DNA of 64,000 bases from an uncultured Helicobacter sp. (GTDB lineage Bacteria; Campylobacterota; Campylobacteria; Campylobacterales; Helicobacteraceae). Under the pieces are notes generated by a model, which made no database searches, was not told the DNA's origin, and saw nothing but the letters and a program-made list of their open reading frames with translations. Made by a program: the position numbers and the translations under genes. Every line of letters begins with the position of its first letter. Position 1 is the stretch's first letter. The DNA is taken from the NCBI RefSeq assembly GCF_937893305.1, contig NZ_CALBGN010000012.1, positions 1-64,000 of the forward strand. Reading direction: 5' to 3'. Shown here one piece after another: positions 62,425 to 64,000 of this stretch.

Positions 62425-63276
62425 ATGAAAAACTTGGATAGAATTTTTGTCGCAAAAAAACCACTTTTTATAACTTCCAATCAGTATTTAGGGAAAATAA
62501 AACGCAAATACAATGTCAAAAAAGCAGGTTTTAGTGGAATCTTAGATCCTTTTGCTTGCGGTGCTTTAATAGTAGCTTTTGGACAATATACAAGACTTTT
62601 TCAATTCATAGAAAAATCTCCAAAAGTTTATAAAGCTACGCTTTGGCTGGGGCTTTGTAGTGATTCATTAGATTTAGAAAATGTGCGTAGTGTGCAACAA
62701 ACTGCTCCTTTAGAGCTAGCTAGGGTTAAGGGAGTTTTGCAAAGCTTTTTAGGACAAGTGCGTTTTACTCCACCAAATTTTAGTGCGAAAAAAATTCAAG
62801 GAAAAAAGGCTTATGAACTTGCAAGAAATGGAGAATTAGAAATCTTAAAAAAGGGTTTAAAAGAGCAAACAATGCAGGTGTTTAAGATAGAATTTTTAAA
62901 CTACACACATCCCTTTATTAGCTTTCAAGTTAGTGTAAGTGAAGGGGCATATATCCGCTCGCTTGGCGCATTAATCGCAAAAAAATTAGATTGCATAGGT
63001 GGGCTTAGTTATTTAGAGAGAGTAAGTGAGGGAGGGTTATGTTTTGAAAATGAAAAAGCATTAAATCCATTAGAAATTTTGCCATTTTCAAAAATAGATT
63101 TGCGCGGAGATTATGAAATGCAAGAGTTGGTTAAAAATGGTAAAAAATTCAATCCAAAATTGCTTAAAATTTCTGAAAATACAAAATATATAGTGCAATT
63201 TGAGAATTTTTTCTCTATAATTTCAAATAAAGATAAAAATATACAATATTTAGCAAATAGGATTCCTTTATGTTGA
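62425..63276 (+). CDS. truB: tRNA pseudouridine(55) synthase TruB
   Basis: Converts U55 in the T loop. AKKPLF and KAGFSGILDPFACGALIVAFG hold the catalytic Asp, and KVYKATLWLGLCSDSLD and SEGAYIRSLG follow. It is 283 residues long from the ATG at 62425. AAGG touches that ATG directly, whereas it is nine bases from a TTG at 62434, which gives a start closer to usual TruB proteins. The start is therefore uncertain by three residues. It overlaps csrA by seven bases. Confidence 0.95.
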   Translation: MKNLDRIFVAKKPLFITSNQYLGKIKRKYNVKKAGFSGILDPFACGALIVAFGQYTRLFQFIEKSPKVYKATLWLGLCSDSLDLENVRSVQQTAPLELARVKGVLQSFLGQVRFTPPNFSAKKIQGKKAYELARNGELEILKKGLKEQTMQVFKIEFLNYTHPFISFQVSVSEGAYIRSLGALIAKKLDCIGGLSYLERVSEGGLCFENEKALNPLEILPFSKIDLRGDYEMQELVKNGKKFNPKLLKISENTKYIVQFENFFSIISNKDKNIQYLANRIPLC

Positions 63277-63500
63277 TATTATCCAGAAAAGAAAATGAAA
63301 GTATTGCCATTGGCGATTCTATAAAAATTAAAGTGATTGGCATTGATAAGGGTAGCGTAAAATTAGGGTTTGAAGCACCTCCTGAAATGTTGATTTTGCG
63401 TGAAGAGTTGAAAATTGCCGTTCAAGAAGAAAATAAAAAATCCTTACAGCATAGCAAAACTGCACTCAATCAACTCTCTTTTATTAAAAAGAAAGTTTAA
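63270..63500 (+). CDS. csrA: Carbon storage regulator CsrA
   Basis: A 76-residue RNA-binding post-transcriptional regulator that opens MLILSRKENESIAIGD with VKLGFEAPPEMLILREEL, the conserved RNA-contact strands. In related bacteria it binds flagellin mRNA and is opposed by FliW. The ATG overlaps the truB end and the stop overlaps the ispE start in TAATG. Confidence 0.97.
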   Translation: MLILSRKENESIAIGDSIKIKVIGIDKGSVKLGFEAPPEMLILREELKIAVQEENKKSLQHSKTALNQLSFIKKKV

Positions 63501-64000
63501 TGCCACTAAATACTGCATTAAAAGATTCTTGTGTTGTGGCTAAGGCGTATGCGAAAATCAATATCTTTTTAAAAATTGTTGGAAAAGCACAGATTAATCA
63601 CACTTTCTATCATCTTTTACAATCGCGTTTTATGCGTGTTTCTACACTTTTTGATACCTTAGAATTTTCTTTTAATGCAAAAAATTTTAATGTGATAGGG
63701 AATTTTGATTGCACTTTGGAGCAAAACACTATATATAAGGCTTTTATGACTCTTTTGCCTTATCTTAACGCTACACAAAAAGAGCAATTAAAACATACGC
63801 AAATTCGTGTGCAAAAACAGATCCCAAGTGGTGGTGGATTAGGTGGCGGAAGTTCTAATGCAGCGTGTTTTTTGCAAGTTGTTAATAAAGAGCTAGATTT
63901 AGGATTAGAATGCGAAGAGCTTATGGAGATTGGCGCGAGCGTTGGAAGTGATGTACCTTTTTTTTTGAGTGATTTAGAAATTGCAAATGTAGAGGGTAGG
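63500..64000 (+). CDS. ispE: 4-diphosphocytidyl-2-C-methyl-D-erythritol kinase (partial, runs off the window)
   Basis: The frame opens at the ATG at 63500 inside TAATG and stays open to the window end, giving 167 residues. AKINIFLKIVGK is the N-terminal GHMP-kinase motif, and PSGGGLGGGSSNAACFL is the ATP loop. SVGSDVPFF follows near the edge. It is the CMK step of the non-mevalonate isoprenoid pathway. The truB-csrA-ispE cluster resembles the H. pylori csrA-ispE neighbourhood as I remember it. Confidence 0.95.
   Translation, partial: MPLNTALKDSCVVAKAYAKINIFLKIVGKAQINHTFYHLLQSRFMRVSTLFDTLEFSFNAKNFNVIGNFDCTLEQNTIYKAFMTLLPYLNATQKEQLKHTQIRVQKQIPSGGGLGGGSSNAACFLQVVNKELDLGLECEELMEIGASVGSDVPFFLSDLEIANVEGR

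Overview
The window looks like chromosome of a Helicobacter-type member of the Campylobacterota (Epsilonproteobacteria). It is AT-rich, with roughly one third G+C by eye. Gene content and order are typical: the split ATP synthase operon that lacks atpB and atpE, with both b' and b subunits; parA-parB directly upstream of it; exbB-exbD-tolA-tolB-pal-cpoB-slyD directly downstream; the oorDABC 2-oxoglutarate oxidoreductase; class II DAHP synthase; PseG; a TlpD-like soluble chemoreceptor; UPF0323 and UPF0114 proteins; and an HsrA/CosR-type response regulator. Several neighbourhoods match H. pylori gene order as I remember it: sppA-purU, TPR protein-rnhA-rnc-aroC, dnaG-PP-loop ATPase, and fmt-birA-parAB-atp-tol-slyD. 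I do not assign a species.

Layout. 1-1.5 kb: the tail of an unknown gene and a DASS-type anion transporter. 1.6-4.3 kb: a small restriction-modification-like island, made of an EcoRI-family adenine methyltransferase broken by a (TC)8 tract (phase OFF here), a 70-bp palindromic repeat and a DUF262-HNH nuclease. 4.3-14.2 kb: lepA, sppA, purU, an M48 lipoprotein protease, an aldehyde dehydrogenase, UPF0114, lolA, gltA and a DAHP synthase, ending in a strong hairpin. 14.3-16.1 kb: an HsrA/CosR-like regulator that keeps its phospho-acceptor Asp and has its own histidine kinase. 16.1-18 kb: a lytic-transglycosylase-like gene and a type I methylase remnant cut at both ends against alaS. 18-24.8 kb, minus strand: alaS, pseG, aroC, rnc, rnhA and a TPR/zinc-ribbon protein. 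24.9-30.2 kb: dnaG, a PP-loop ATPase, a nitroreductase, a TlpD-like receptor and a SprA-related putative metalloprotease. 30.2-44.6 kb: a long plus-strand run from fmt through the ATP synthase and Tol-Pal genes to slyD. 44.7-51.4 kb: truD, htpX, folE, nth, a YhdP/AsmA-like protein and mltG. 51.6-55.4 kb: mdh and oorDABC. 55.5-62.4 kb, minus strand: a membrane protein, AtpZ-like, hemL, a glutathionylspermidine-synthase-like protein, UPF0323, an SF1 helicase, hypD and a 30-codon ORF missing from length-filtered ORF lists. 62.4 kb to the end: truB, csrA and the start of ispE.

The system most worth following up is the 1.6-4.3 kb island. It pairs a phase-variable M.EcoRI-like methylase with a nuclease that is not R.EcoRI but a single-chain DUF262-HNH protein. 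The nuclease frame stays intact while the methylase frame is broken, which argues against simple cutting of unmodified self DNA. Other points of interest are the two-component version of a regulator known elsewhere as an orphan; strong over-representation of GGAATC/GATTCC through native genes and its absence from the island; a 14-bp perfect inverted repeat between mdh and oorD; and the small ORF before hypD. There is no gene-free stretch longer than 300 bases. I saw no rRNA, tRNA, CRISPR array, transposase or parS site.
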